Shown here: positions 8,808-17,982 of the stretch, one piece after another | Position numbering within the stretch: the first letter of the stretch is position 1 | Layout: each line of letters starts with the position of its first letter | Made by a program: the position numbers and the translations under genes | Notes under the pieces: model-generated | Databases searched by the model: none | Told to the model about the DNA's origin: nothing | Seen by the model: only the letters and a program-made list of their open reading frames with translations | Origin: Methylobacterium sp. J-090 | Lineage (GTDB): Bacteria; Pseudomonadota; Alphaproteobacteria; Rhizobiales; Beijerinckiaceae | Reading direction: 5' to 3' | Length of the DNA: 64,000 nucleotides | Assembly: GCF_022829345.1 (NCBI RefSeq) | Contig: NZ_JAKSXV010000024.1 | Coordinates: 25,777 to 89,776, forward strand

Positions 8808-10259
8808 TTGGAACAGGCCCTGTTGAGATGGATCGGCGACGTACTGTCGATCCGGTCCGAAGTGTTCACCGCCCTGGGGCTCGCCCTCTCCTTCGTCGTG
8901 ACCGTGCACGTGCTCCTGCGCAAGCGCGAGGTCGGGGGCGCCATCGGCTGGATCGGCCTCGCCTGGCTCTCTCCGGTGTTCGGGGCCGGGCTCTACGCCC
9001 TGTTCGGAGTCAACCGGGTGACGCGCCGGGCGCACAAGCTGCGTATCCGGCCGACGCAACAGGCCGGCTCCGCCGTCTCGCCCGACGACGTCCTCACGCC
9101 CCCGCCCCTGCCCGAGGCCTTCCGGCCCCTCGACCACGCCGTGCGGCAGATCACGCGGCTGCCCCTGCGGCCGAGCAACGCCGTCACCCTGTTTCGCAAC
9201 GGCGACGCCGCCTATCCGGTGATGCTGGCCGCCATCGCGGCGGCGCGGACCTCCGTGGCGCTCTCGAGCTATATCTTCCGCGACGACGCGACGGGCCGCG
9301 CCTTCTGCGACGCCCTGGCGGCGGCGAAGGCGCGCGGGGTCTCCGTCCGGGTGATCATCGACGGTATCGGCGGCGGCTATTTCCTGCCCGGAATCACCCG
9401 GCGCCTGCACCGGGCGGGCGTGCCCGTGGGCCGGTTCATGCACTCGGCCCTGCCCTGGCGCATGCCGTTCCTCAACATGCGCTCCCACAAGAAGCTTCTC
9501 ATCGTCGATGGCCGGACCGCCTTCACGGGCGGCCTCAACATCGCCGACGGGAACCGGGTGGCCGAGGCGCCGCCGCATCCCATCCGCGACACGCATTTCC
9601 GGCTCGATGGGCCGGTGGTGGATCAACTGACGGCGGCGTTCGCCAGCGACTGGATCTTCGTCATGGGCGAGGACCTCGCCGGCGAGGACTGGTTCCCGAG
9701 CCTCACGCCGGCCGGCTCCATCCCGGCGCGGGTCGTGACCTCGGGGCCGGACGCGGACTTGCGCAAGATCGAGCTCGTCATCCTCCAGGCCGTGGCCTGC
9801 GCCACGCACAGCATCCGCCTCTCGACGCCCTACTTCCTGCCCAACGAAGTCCTCACCAGCGCCCTGTGCCTCGCCGCCAATCGCGGTATCCGCGTCGACG
9901 TCATCATTCCGAAAGTCAGCGACCATCGCTTCGTGGATTGGGCGACGCGGGCGCACGTGGAGCCGCTCCTGCGCAACGGCGTCCGGATCTGGCTCGACGC
10001 GCCGCCCTTCGACCATTCGAAACTCCTCGTCGTCGACGAGACGTGGTGCTTCATCGGGTCCGCCAACTGGGACATGCGCAGCTTTCGCCTCAACTTCGAG
10101 GTCAACGTCGAGCTCTACGATCCGCGCCTCGCCGCGGAGCTCGACGCCGTCATGCGCGCGAAGATGGAGGTTCGCCTGACACGCGAGCATCTGGCGGCCC
10201 GCGCCTTGCCCGTCCGGCTGCGCGACGCAGGCGTCCGACTAGCGCTGCCATACCTGTGA
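8808..10259 (+). CDS. cls: Cardiolipin synthase (phospholipase D superfamily)
   Basis: Cardiolipin synthase joins two phosphatidylglycerol molecules at the inner membrane. This 483-residue protein has the usual layout. Two N-terminal hydrophobic segments (about 15-35 and 42-62) are followed by two PLD domains, each with an HxKxxxxD motif: SHKKLLIVDGR with FTGGLN, and DHSKLLVVDET with GSANWDMRS. The start is TTG, five bases after an AAGGAG ribosome site. The 3' end overlaps the convergent gene by about 110 bases. Confidence 0.9.
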   Translation: MEQALLRWIGDVLSIRSEVFTALGLALSFVVTVHVLLRKREVGGAIGWIGLAWLSPVFGAGLYALFGVNRVTRRAHKLRIRPTQQAGSAVSPDDVLTPPPLPEAFRPLDHAVRQITRLPLRPSNAVTLFRNGDAAYPVMLAAIAAARTSVALSSYIFRDDATGRAFCDALAAAKARGVSVRVIIDGIGGGYFLPGITRRLHRAGVPVGRFMHSALPWRMPFLNMRSHKKLLIVDGRTAFTGGLNIADGNRVAEAPPHPIRDTHFRLDGPVVDQLTAAFASDWIFVMGEDLAGEDWFPSLTPAGSIPARVVTSGPDADLRKIELVILQAVACATHSIRLSTPYFLPNEVLTSALCLAANRGIRVDVIIPKVSDHRFVDWATRAHVEPLLRNGVRIWLDAPPFDHSKLLVVDETWCFIGSANWDMRSFRLNFEVNVELYDPRLAAELDAVMRAKMEVRLTREHLAARALPVRLRDAGVRLALPYL

Positions 10260-10962
10260 GGTTGGCCGCCGGGCCGCGCGCCGGCACGGGGCTCGGCGCG
10301 AGATGGACGATGATGGGGCGGTGATCCGAGGGGCCGCGCGGCAGCACGGTGCAGGCGTGGCAGGTGAGCCCCCGCACGAGGCAGCGGTCGAGGCGCAAGG
10401 GGACGAGCCGCGCCATGGCATGGGTCGGCAGGCGCGGGCCGACATCGCGGAACCCGGCGAGCAGGGGCGGACCGACGAGGTTGTAATCGCCGATCACCGC
10501 CGCGCAGTCCGGCAGGCTCTCGGCGATCCGGCGCAGCTGGCGCCGATTGAGCACCTGTCCGTGGGAGAGGTGGACGTTGGCGACCCCGAACCCGCCGAGA
10601 TCGAGAATCTGGCAGACGCGGTCGAACATGGCACCGGATGGCAGTTCGATGACCACCGGAGGGGCGATGAACGGTGTCGGGCTCCACAGGGCCGGCCCGT
10701 GGATGCGGCCCGGCAGGGGCGCCCAGGCGTAATCTCCGCCGAGCCTGTCCTTCAGCCCGGCGATCTCCTTCGTCGCCTCCTGCATCAGCACGAGGTCGGG
10801 CTTCTCGCGCTCGATCAAGGTGGCCAGCGCCGCGACGTTGGCGCCCGTGCGCCGCAGGAGGTTCCAGCTGAGGATCTTTCGCAGGCCTGGCCGATCGACC
10901 ACCGGGTTCGGATGGTCGGGGCGGCGCAGGGCGCGCTGCGCGAGGCGGCGATCGTTGAGCAT
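10150..10962 (-). CDS. Endonuclease/exonuclease/phosphatase-fold protein
   Basis: The 270-residue product resembles the EEP superfamily, metal-dependent hydrolases that cut DNA, phospholipids or other phosphodiesters. Supporting motifs are ILSWNLLRR, PDLVLMQEATKE (catalytic Glu), VANVHLSHGQ, AVIGDYNLVGPP (GDxN pattern) and a terminal GPSDHRPIIVHL (catalytic Asp-His). There is no signal peptide. The last 50 or so residues are basic and poorly conserved, and they overlap the end of cls on the other strand, so the true family domain may end earlier. The substrate is unknown. Confidence 0.8.
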   Translation of the reverse strand: MLNDRRLAQRALRRPDHPNPVVDRPGLRKILSWNLLRRTGANVAALATLIEREKPDLVLMQEATKEIAGLKDRLGGDYAWAPLPGRIHGPALWSPTPFIAPPVVIELPSGAMFDRVCQILDLGGFGVANVHLSHGQVLNRRQLRRIAESLPDCAAVIGDYNLVGPPLLAGFRDVGPRLPTHAMARLVPLRLDRCLVRGLTCHACTVLPRGPSDHRPIIVHLAPSPVPARGPAANLTGMAALVGRLRRAAGRARRGPPDARVSGEPPSSRA

Positions 10963-11022
10963 GGCGCCTTAACTGGACCGGACGATGGATTTGGAAAGGC
11001 CGCCGCCCGGGCGCCCGAGGGT

Positions 11023-12144
11023 TCAGCGTGCCTTGAGCACCGCCCGGCACGCCGCCGGCAGGGCCGCCATGGTCATCGGCGGCCGGGGCTTGCCGGGCTT
11101 CGTCGATTTCGGCGGATTTAGAACCGCGTCGCTGAACCAGTAGGCGAGTTCCTCGCCGCAGCCGTCACCGCCGGGCGGCGGAGCCTGATCGCCGCACTGG
11201 TCCTGCCCCGCCGGGCACGCGAGGCGGATATGGTAATGGTAGTTGTGCCCGTACATGGGCCGCACCTTCGAGAGCCAGGCGCGGTCGCCCCCGGCTTCCC
11301 GGCACAGGGCCTTCTTGATCGCCGGGTTGACGAACAGGCGCGCCACCTCGGGCTGCTGCGCCGTGAGGCGGATGAGCTTCAGGTGCTCGGGCGCCCACAC
11401 CGCGGGGTCGATGTCGAGGCGGTCGGCCCGCACCACGTTGGTGGCCGAGGTCTCCTCGCGCTCGCGCCGGCTCATGCGGTGGTCCGGCATTGGGGTCAGC
11501 CAGATATCGGCGTCGAGGCCGAGCTGGTGCGAGGCGTGCCCCGTGAGCATCGGGCCGCCGCGCGGCTGCGACATGTCGCCGACGAGGAGGCCGGGCCAGC
11601 CGACGCGCGGCGCCTTGGCGGCCAGCCGCTCGAGGAAGTCCACCAAGGGCGGGGTGCCCCACATGCGGTTGCGCGACAGGCGCATCACCTGCCAGGTCGG
11701 CCCGTCGACGGCGAGCGCCTCGCCGCCGGAGAAGCAGCCCTTGGCGTAGGAGCCGTAGGCGTGGGCCGGCCCCGGCGCCGGCGACGTCGCCCGGCCGAAC
11801 AAAGCCTTGGCGGGGGTGCCGGGCGCATCCGGGTCGGCCAGCGGCGGCAGGGGTTTCGGGTCGAGACTGCCCCGATCCTGGGCCTGCGCGGCCGTGCCGA
11901 GGGCGAGGACCGCGAGGGTGGCGAAGCGGATCGGGCGGAGGGACCGGCGAAGGGACAGGGGCTTACGCTCCGGGCGCGGGGAGGAAGGAGGGGCTGATGA
12001 GGCTAGCCCATCGGCGACCGCCGCGCGACCTACTCGGCGGGGGCGACGGCGATACGGATTGTATCGGCCTTGGCCCCGCTCACCACGATGGTGATGGGGA
12101 CGGCTCCGAGCTGGAAGCGCACGCTCTTGGCGACGACCCGGCAC
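11023..12144 (-). CDS. mepA: Penicillin-insensitive murein endopeptidase (MepA, M74)
   Basis: MepA is a periplasmic LAS-type metallopeptidase that cuts D-Ala-mDAP cross-links in peptidoglycan. The zinc motifs are visible: HASHQLGLDADIWL (His-x6-Asp) and GHNYHYHIRL (His-x-His). The start is doubtful. The only in-frame ATG gives an N-terminus that overlaps the upstream gene by 115 bases and puts the signal-peptide-like stretch (SLRPIRFATLAVLALGTAAQAQ) about 70 residues in. A CTG at 11958, with a GGAG nine bases before it, would start directly at the signal peptide and give 311 residues, close to the family length. I give the longest form but favour the shorter protein. Confidence 0.85.
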   Translation of the reverse strand: MPGRRQERALPARSRPHHHRGERGQGRYNPYRRRPRRVGRAAVADGLASSAPPSSPRPERKPLSLRRSLRPIRFATLAVLALGTAAQAQDRGSLDPKPLPPLADPDAPGTPAKALFGRATSPAPGPAHAYGSYAKGCFSGGEALAVDGPTWQVMRLSRNRMWGTPPLVDFLERLAAKAPRVGWPGLLVGDMSQPRGGPMLTGHASHQLGLDADIWLTPMPDHRMSRREREETSATNVVRADRLDIDPAVWAPEHLKLIRLTAQQPEVARLFVNPAIKKALCREAGGDRAWLSKVRPMYGHNYHYHIRLACPAGQDQCGDQAPPPGGDGCGEELAYWFSDAVLNPPKSTKPGKPRPPMTMAALPAACRAVLKAR

Positions 12145-12572
12145 CCCGGCCGCATGGTGTGGGCCACGGGCGAACGCGTGGTCTTGCCGTCCTGGCTGAC
12201 GTCGATCCAGGCGCCGTCGGACAGGGTGACCTGATACAGGCCCGGCGTGACCGGGGCCGGAACGGTCAGGACGCCGCCATAGGTGCCGGGCTTCGCCTCG
12301 CGCGAGGGCGGGAAGGGTGGCGCGACCTCCGCCTGCGGCTTCAGACCGAGAAGAGCGCCGGGCATCCCCACGGGCAAGGCGCCGCCGCTCGCCACCTGCG
12401 GCAGGCCGGGCGCCGCGAACCAGGCCTGCTCGCGCAGGAGCGACCAGTCGAAGCCGGTGCAGGCGGCCGGATCGGCCGGAACTCCTGGAGCAGCTTCGGC
12501 TGAACGGGCCGGCTCCTGCGCCTCGGCATCGGCCGCGAGGAGAAGGGCCGCGACGGCGGCGAGGATACGCAT
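12030..12572 (-). CDS. Secreted protein of unknown function
   Basis: The predicted protein has 180 residues with a clear signal peptide (MRILAAVAALLLAADAEA). Mature-region features include an ACTGFDWSLLREQAWF segment, a PGTYGGVLTVPAPVTPGLYQVTLSDGAWIDV stretch that reads like a small beta-sandwich, and a late Cys (MRPGCRVVAKSVRFQL). The two cysteines could form a disulfide in the periplasm. I do not recognise the family. It is upstream of mepA on the same strand, so the two may share a transcript, which hints at an envelope role. Confidence 0.65.
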   Translation of the reverse strand: MRILAAVAALLLAADAEAQEPARSAEAAPGVPADPAACTGFDWSLLREQAWFAAPGLPQVASGGALPVGMPGALLGLKPQAEVAPPFPPSREAKPGTYGGVLTVPAPVTPGLYQVTLSDGAWIDVSQDGKTTRSPVAHTMRPGCRVVAKSVRFQLGAVPITIVVSGAKADTIRIAVAPAE

Positions 12573-12577
12573 CCGCT

Positions 12578-12673
12578 TCAAGGCACGGCGACCAGGATGT
12601 CGAAAGCCGCGAGCACCGCGTGGACTTCGCCCCCGATGGCGAACGTGCGGACGCTGCGCGCGCTGAGTGTCAT
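12578..12673 (-). CDS. Possible 31-residue small protein
   Basis: A short frame encodes MTLSARSVRTFAIGGEVHA and 12 more residues, ending five bases before the start codon of the secreted protein. The spacing fits a leader or small coupled protein, and the sequence is reasonably protein-like (alternating hydrophobic residues, no low complexity). There is no strong ribosome site, and I know no family. It could equally be chance. Confidence 0.25.
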   Translation of the reverse strand: MTLSARSVRTFAIGGEVHAVLAAFDILVAVP

Positions 12674-12763
12674 GGAATTCCGGTCCCTTGCGTGTTGCCC
12701 GCTTCCGCCCTTGCGCGCCGAGAGTGCCGCGAGGACCGGCACCGCACAAGCCCGTGACCACCC

Positions 12764-13099
12764 TCAGTCCTCGTCGCCGGTCTCCCGTTCGGTCTCTTGC
12801 TCGACCTCCTCCCCGGAGATCCGCCGGCGCACGCCCCAGGCGCCGAGCGCCGCATTGAGATCGTCGAGGACGAAGTGCCGGGCGCTGTCGCGGTCGTAGC
12901 CGTCGTCGAGGAGGGCATCGTACTCCGTGAAGGCGTGGCGGGCATAGGCCACGAGACAGAGCCAGGCGGCCGTCTCGGGTGCGGCGCCCCGCAGGCCGGA
13001 ACTCGCGAGCGCCCGGTCGAGGACCGCGCCGGCCTCGAAGTCGGGCAGGCGCGGAGCGAGCCGGAGCAGGGCGGCCGCCACCGCGTCGCGCCGGTTCAT
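12764..13099 (-). CDS. DUF2293-family protein
   Basis: The 111-residue product has the pattern of DUF2293 proteins: a short helical core ending in AYARHAFTEYDALLDDGYDR, then an Ala-Arg-x-x-Val helix and a late AALGAWG. The C-terminus is acidic (EEVEQETERETGDED). The domain occurs in bacteria and fungi and has no established function. The gene ends 18 bases after the UPF0114 gene on the same strand, so co-transcription is likely. Confidence 0.7.
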   Translation of the reverse strand: MNRRDAVAAALLRLAPRLPDFEAGAVLDRALASSGLRGAAPETAAWLCLVAYARHAFTEYDALLDDGYDRDSARHFVLDDLNAALGAWGVRRRISGEEVEQETERETGDED

Positions 13100-13116
13100 G
13101 GGGTTTGCCCCCAAGC

Positions 13117-13620
13117 TCACCGCTCGTGATGCCCGGCGATGACTCGGTCGGTGAGCGCCATCAGTAGGCCCGAGACCACGAAGACCATGTGGATGCCGAC
13201 GAGCCAATACAGATCGCGGTCGCTCATCGCCTTCAGGTCCATGAACGCCTTCAGCAGCGAGATCGCCGAGATGGCGACGATGGAGGAGACGAGCTTCAGC
13301 TTGAGTCCGGTGAAGTCGATGGTCCCCATCCAGGCGGGCCAGTCCTTGTGGTCCGCGTGGTCGATCTTGGAGACGAAGTTCTCGTAGCCGGAGAACATCA
13401 CGATGATGAGCAGCGAGGCCGTGAGCGAGAGATCGACCATGGTCAGGACGCCCAGCACCACCTGGGATTCGGTGGCATCCCACATGTGCAGGACGAAATG
13501 GGCGAGTTCCTGCAGGAGCTTGACCAGCAGGACCACGATGCCGATGCCGAGCGCCGCGTAGAACGGGGCGAGGAGCCACCGGCTCGCGAACAGCACCCGC
13601 TCGAAGACCCGTTCCATCAT
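13117..13620 (-). CDS. UPF0114 (YqhA-like) inner-membrane protein
   Basis: The 167-residue protein opens with MMERVFERVLFASRWLLAPFYA and has three to four hydrophobic segments (about 15-40, 55-78, 105-125, 135-155). The loop SGYENFVSKIDHADHKDWPAWMG between the second and third is the hallmark of the UPF0114/TIGR00645 family. It sits in the cytoplasmic membrane. Function is unknown. It is the first gene of a probable two-gene unit with the DUF2293 gene and is divergent from the HD-GYP gene. Confidence 0.88.
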   Translation of the reverse strand: MMERVFERVLFASRWLLAPFYAALGIGIVVLLVKLLQELAHFVLHMWDATESQVVLGVLTMVDLSLTASLLIIVMFSGYENFVSKIDHADHKDWPAWMGTIDFTGLKLKLVSSIVAISAISLLKAFMDLKAMSDRDLYWLVGIHMVFVVSGLLMALTDRVIAGHHER

Positions 13621-13801
13621 CCGCGCTCATCCCCGCCACGCTTCAGCCGGGCATGTGGCGTGGGGACCCGAACCGGACAAGGACCGGGCAAGGATCTGCA
13701 GCAGCGGCCGGCCGAACACGGGACAACCGCGCCTCCGCCTTGGCCCGGCCTTCGCTTGATCCGCGGCGGGCCCCTGGCCGTGTGAAACATTTTGTAGTGA
13801 A

Positions 13802-14959
13802 GTGTTCGATAATGATACCCGTAAAGGTGACAGTTCGCCCATTTCGGGACTGGAACGTGCGCCATTGCGAGCGGACGCACGCGTGACTCAGGAATCCTCC
13901 GTTCTCGTCATCTCGGACCGCCCGGACCAGGCCAGCCTGCTCGTGCAGGCGATCGACACCGTCGTCACCTGTCGGCAGATCACGGCCGAAGCGGGAATGC
14001 CGGCGCAGCGCCCGATCCTGGCCGTGGTCGACATCGGCCGGGACGAGACCCTGGCCAGCACCTGGGTCGCGCGCCTGCACGGCCTGCGCATCCCGAGCCT
14101 CCAGCTCGCCCTCCGACCGGTCACGTCACGTCCGGCGCCGACCCGGTTCCTGCCCGCAGACACACCCCGCAAGACCGTCCTGGCGGCGGTGTTCGGCCTC
14201 ATGGACGCCGTCGAGGCCACGCGACAGGCCGCCCTGGCGCGCGCTTCCGGTCGCACGGCGCGTTTCACCGCCCAGGCCGACACGGCCAATCGCACCGTGG
14301 CCGAGGCCTTCGACGCGGCCCGTAGCGGCGAGCCGCTCTCCATCGCCGCCGTCGATGCCGGCACCGAGGTGATTCTCGAGGCCGTCTCCCAATGCGGTAT
14401 CCGGACCTGGCTCGAGATCATCGGCCGCTACGACCACCAGCTCTACCAGCATTCCTTGAGCGTGGCCGGCTATGCCGCCGCCTTCGGCGGCGGTCTGAAG
14501 CTCTCCCAGGCCGACCAGATGCGCCTGGCACGCGCCGCCCTGCTTCACGATGTGGGCAAGTCGCGCATTCCCCTGGCGATCCTGAACAAGCCCGGCCGGC
14601 TGACCGCCGACGAGATGGCGGTGATGCGGACCCATCCCGCCGTCGGCGCCAACCTCCTGGAAGTGCAAGGCGGGTTCGACGGACAGATGCTCGCCGTGGT
14701 GCGCCACCACCACGAGATGCTCGACGGCAGCGGCTACCCCGACGGCCTGTCGGCCCACGAGATCCCGGACCTCGTGCGCCTCGTCACCATCTGCGATATC
14801 CACTCCGCCCTGACGGAGCGGCGGGCCTATCGCGATCCGCTGCCCCACGAGGAGGCGCACGAGATCATGCGGGAGATGGACCGAAAGCTCGACGGCGATC
14901 TCCTGCGCGCCTTCCACGATGCCGTCATCGTTCCCCTGGCCAGGGTCTCGGTGTCGTGA
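13802..14959 (+). CDS. HD-GYP domain protein with degenerate receiver-like N-terminus
   Basis: HD-GYP domains hydrolyse the second messenger cyclic di-GMP. The catalytic signature is intact: LLHDVGKSRIP, then HHHEMLDGSGYPDGL, then a CDIHSALTERRAYR stretch (about residues 250-345). The first 120 residues (VLVISDRPDQASLLVQAI and VVDIG) look like a receiver domain, though the acidic pocket is incomplete, so phosphorylation is uncertain. The start used is GTG; a second GTG at 13883 would remove 27 residues and begin closer to the receiver-like fold. It lies directly upstream of the glycosyltransferase operon in the same direction, so it may tune polysaccharide output. Confidence 0.85.
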   Translation: MFDNDTRKGDSSPISGLERAPLRADARVTQESSVLVISDRPDQASLLVQAIDTVVTCRQITAEAGMPAQRPILAVVDIGRDETLASTWVARLHGLRIPSLQLALRPVTSRPAPTRFLPADTPRKTVLAAVFGLMDAVEATRQAALARASGRTARFTAQADTANRTVAEAFDAARSGEPLSIAAVDAGTEVILEAVSQCGIRTWLEIIGRYDHQLYQHSLSVAGYAAAFGGGLKLSQADQMRLARAALLHDVGKSRIPLAILNKPGRLTADEMAVMRTHPAVGANLLEVQGGFDGQMLAVVRHHHEMLDGSGYPDGLSAHEIPDLVRLVTICDIHSALTERRAYRDPLPHEEAHEIMREMDRKLDGDLLRAFHDAVIVPLARVSVS

Positions 14960-15042
14960 GGCGGCGCGGCCCTGGGTCGGGTTGACCGATCCGACCGCGA
15001 ACGCGTACGGAACACCCTGCCGGGGGAGGATCTCAGTAAGCC

Positions 15043-17970
15043 ATGAGGCAAAAAGCGTATTCTTTTTTCTCGATACGCTCACGCCGTGTCCAAAAACTCT
15101 TCGACGCCAGATATTATACTGCCCAGTATCCCGACGTGAGTGATTACGGCGGCGGCCCCCTGGATCATTATCTCCGACACGGATTTCGCGAAGGTCGCGA
15201 CCCGTCGCCGAATTTCTCGACCCTGTATTACAAGGACCGGTATCTCAAGACCGCCGGCATGGGGCGGAGCCCCCTCGAAGCCCATGCCGAGGCGGGGGCC
15301 GCGGCCCGGGCCGGCCGCCCGACACAGCCGGTGACGCCCGAAGCCTACCACGCCGTGCAGGCCGACGTGGTCCGTCCGTACTTCGATGCGCGGCACTACG
15401 GATCGCTCACGGACATCGTCGATCCCGAGACGGCGCTCCTCGATTACCTTTCCGCTGGCTGGCGACGGGGTCTCGACCCGCGCCCGGACTTCGACGGCAC
15501 CGCCTATCTCCATGCGCACCCACATGTCCGCCTGCTCGGCGTCAGCCCGTTCTATCACTACATCTCCACGAATCCGGCACCCACCTTCGAGCGGGCCCAT
15601 GGCGACCGCACGCCGCTGTCCGAGATCATTGCGGCCATCCGCCCGGACTTCGACGCCGCGCATTACCGTGCCTGCTACGCCGACGTGGCGGCCTCGGGGA
15701 TGGACCCCGTCAGCCATTATGCCAGCCACGGCTGGAAGGAGGGCCGCGACCCGACGGAACTGTTCTGGACCGCCTACTACGTCCGGACGAATCCGGATTT
15801 GGCGCTGAGCGGCACCAACCCGTTCTTCCACTACCTGCGCTTCGGCCGGGCGGAGGGGCGAAAACCCAACCCTCTCGGCAACCTCAAGTGGTCACCGACC
15901 CGGGCCCCCGACGCGGCCGAGTGGGACGCTGTTTCGGCGGCCGTCCCCCTCGACGCCGCCCAAGTCGTGGTGGTGGTGCCCGTCTACAAGGGCTACGACG
16001 AGACCCTGCGCGCCCTCCACGCCGTGCTGGCCGAGGCGCAATCGACGCCCTTCGCCCTCCTCGTCCTCAACGATTGCAGCCCCGACGCGGGCCTGACGGA
16101 GGAACTGCGGGCGCTCGCCGGGCGGGGCCTGTTCACCTACCACGAGAACGCGACCAACCTCGGCTTCGTCGGGACCATCAACCGCGCCCTGGCGATGACG
16201 GGTGCGCGGGACGTGATCCTGCTCAACAGCGACACCATCGTGTTCGGCGACTGGATCGACCGCCTGCTGGCGCATGCGGCGCGCGATCCGCGGATCGGCA
16301 CGATCACGCCGTTCTCCAACAACGCCACCATCTGCAGCTACCCGGATTCCGACCGCAACAACACCGTCGCCCTCGAATGCTCGCCCCGTGCCCTCGATGC
16401 CGCGGCGGCGGCGGCCAATCCCGGCCGCTGGGTCGAGGTGCCGACGGGGGTCGGCTTCTGCTTCTATATGCGCGGATCGCTTCTCGCACGGCTCGGCCCC
16501 CTCGACGCGGACGCCTTCGGCAAGGGCTACGGCGAGGAGAACGACTATTGCATGCGCGTCCTGAAGGCGGGCGGGCGCAACATCCTCGCGGCCGACGTGT
16601 TCGTCTATCACTCCGGCAAGATCTCGTTCTCGGAGGTCTACGATTCCGAGTACTCGCAGGGCCAGGCCGCACTGCTCGCCAAGCACCCCGACTACCCTTT
16701 GCGCATCGAGCGCTTCGTCGCCGCCGATCCGGCCGCCGACGTGCGGCTCGGCCTCGACCTCTACCGCCTCGCGCGGGCCGCCGGGCCGCGTGCGGCCGTC
16801 TTCGTGGTCCACGCCAAGGGCGGCGGTGCCTCGGTCCATGCCGATCACCTCGCCGGGCGTCTCGCCGACGAGGGGGTGTGCGTCGTCGCCCTCACGGTGA
16901 CGGGCGAGGCGGGAATCGAGATCGGCCTTTACGGGCAGGAAGGCCCCTACACCCCGTCCCTGCGTATCCTGTCGGTGATCGACGATTACCGCATCATCGC
17001 GCGGTTCCTGGCCTGGCTCGATCCGCTCTTCGTCCACGTCCACTCGTTCTACGGCCTCGACGGAACGGCGGCCCCGGCCCTGATGGACCTGATCGAGGCC
17101 GCCCCCGGCCAGACCGTCGTCACCCTGCACGACTATTCGAGCGTCTGCCTGCGCAACCACCTCGTGACCCGCGAGGGCCTCTATTGCGGCCTGCCGGGCG
17201 GGCGCCCCTGCGCCGATTGCGACTGTGCCGAAGCCCGGCCGGGGCAGGATCGAACCGCGCGCTACGGCGCGTTCTACCGGGCCGCAGACCGCCTCCTCGC
17301 GCCATCGCAGGATGTCGCGAGCCGCATCGACGCGATCTTCGGCCCCCTGACCATCACCGTCGCCCCGCACGAGGAAGATCTGCCCGTCCCCGCCCCGCGC
17401 CGAACACCGCGCAATGGCGCCACGCGCCGGATCGGCGTCCTCGGCGCCATCGGTCCTCACAAGGGATCGAGCGTCGTCCAGGCCCTGGCCCGCGACGCCC
17501 GGCGACGCGACCTCGCCATCGCCTACACCGTCATCGGGTTCTCGGACATCCCCGAGAAGATGGAGGCCGCCGGCGTCACGGAAACCGGACGCTACGCCGG
17601 CAGCGACGAGGCCCTCGCTCTGCTGGCCGAGCACGACATCGACCTGATCCTGATCCCGTCGATCTGGCCGGAGACCTACTGCTACACCCTGTCCATCGCC
17701 CTGGTCTCGGGGTTGCCGGTGGCGGTGTTCGATCTCGGGGCGCCTGCCGACCGCCTGCGCGCCGCCGGCACGGGCTTTCGCATCGATCCCGGTCTCGCCA
17801 ACGAGGCCGGTCGTCTCAACGACCTTCTGCTGGCCCTCGACCTCGCCGATCCTTTGCCGAATGAAGAACCTTCCGCAATTAATTTCGCCAGCTATCCATC
17901 CCTGTTGCGCGACTATTATTTCGTGGCCATCGACGATAAGGCTCCCCCACCGCCGAATGCAGCGGCCTAA
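15043..17970 (+). CDS. Two-domain glycosyltransferase (GT2 + GT4) with N-terminal repeats
   Basis: This large 975-residue enzyme has three parts. Residues 18-285 hold about three repeats with the theme F-D-A-x-x-Y, P-D-V, H-Y-x-x-x-G and E-G-R-D-P, which often precede bacterial glycosyltransferases. Residues 305-560 are a GT2 (GT-A fold) domain with VVVVVPVYKGYDE and the metal-binding region LLNSDTIVF. Residues 575-960 are a GT4-like (GT-B) domain with IGVLGAIGPHKG and the catalytic-Glu region IPSIWPETYCYTLSIAL. Together these could add two sugars in sequence to a surface polysaccharide. There is no signal peptide or membrane span. It is the first gene of a tight operon, 12 bases before ugd. 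Codons at both ends are unusually A/T-rich. Confidence 0.88.
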   Translation: MRQKAYSFFSIRSRRVQKLFDARYYTAQYPDVSDYGGGPLDHYLRHGFREGRDPSPNFSTLYYKDRYLKTAGMGRSPLEAHAEAGAAARAGRPTQPVTPEAYHAVQADVVRPYFDARHYGSLTDIVDPETALLDYLSAGWRRGLDPRPDFDGTAYLHAHPHVRLLGVSPFYHYISTNPAPTFERAHGDRTPLSEIIAAIRPDFDAAHYRACYADVAASGMDPVSHYASHGWKEGRDPTELFWTAYYVRTNPDLALSGTNPFFHYLRFGRAEGRKPNPLGNLKWSPTRAPDAAEWDAVSAAVPLDAAQVVVVVPVYKGYDETLRALHAVLAEAQSTPFALLVLNDCSPDAGLTEELRALAGRGLFTYHENATNLGFVGTINRALAMTGARDVILLNSDTIVFGDWIDRLLAHAARDPRIGTITPFSNNATICSYPDSDRNNTVALECSPRALDAAAAAANPGRWVEVPTGVGFCFYMRGSLLARLGPLDADAFGKGYGEENDYCMRVLKAGGRNILAADVFVYHSGKISFSEVYDSEYSQGQAALLAKHPDYPLRIERFVAADPAADVRLGLDLYRLARAAGPRAAVFVVHAKGGGASVHADHLAGRLADEGVCVVALTVTGEAGIEIGLYGQEGPYTPSLRILSVIDDYRIIARFLAWLDPLFVHVHSFYGLDGTAAPALMDLIEAAPGQTVVTLHDYSSVCLRNHLVTREGLYCGLPGGRPCADCDCAEARPGQDRTARYGAFYRAADRLLAPSQDVASRIDAIFGPLTITVAPHEEDLPVPAPRRTPRNGATRRIGVLGAIGPHKGSSVVQALARDARRRDLAIAYTVIGFSDIPEKMEAAGVTETGRYAGSDEALALLAEHDIDLILIPSIWPETYCYTLSIALVSGLPVAVFDLGAPADRLRAAGTGFRIDPGLANEAGRLNDLLLALDLADPLPNEEPSAINFASYPSLLRDYYFVAIDDKAPPPPNAAA

Positions 17971-17982
17971 GGAGCGCACCGC

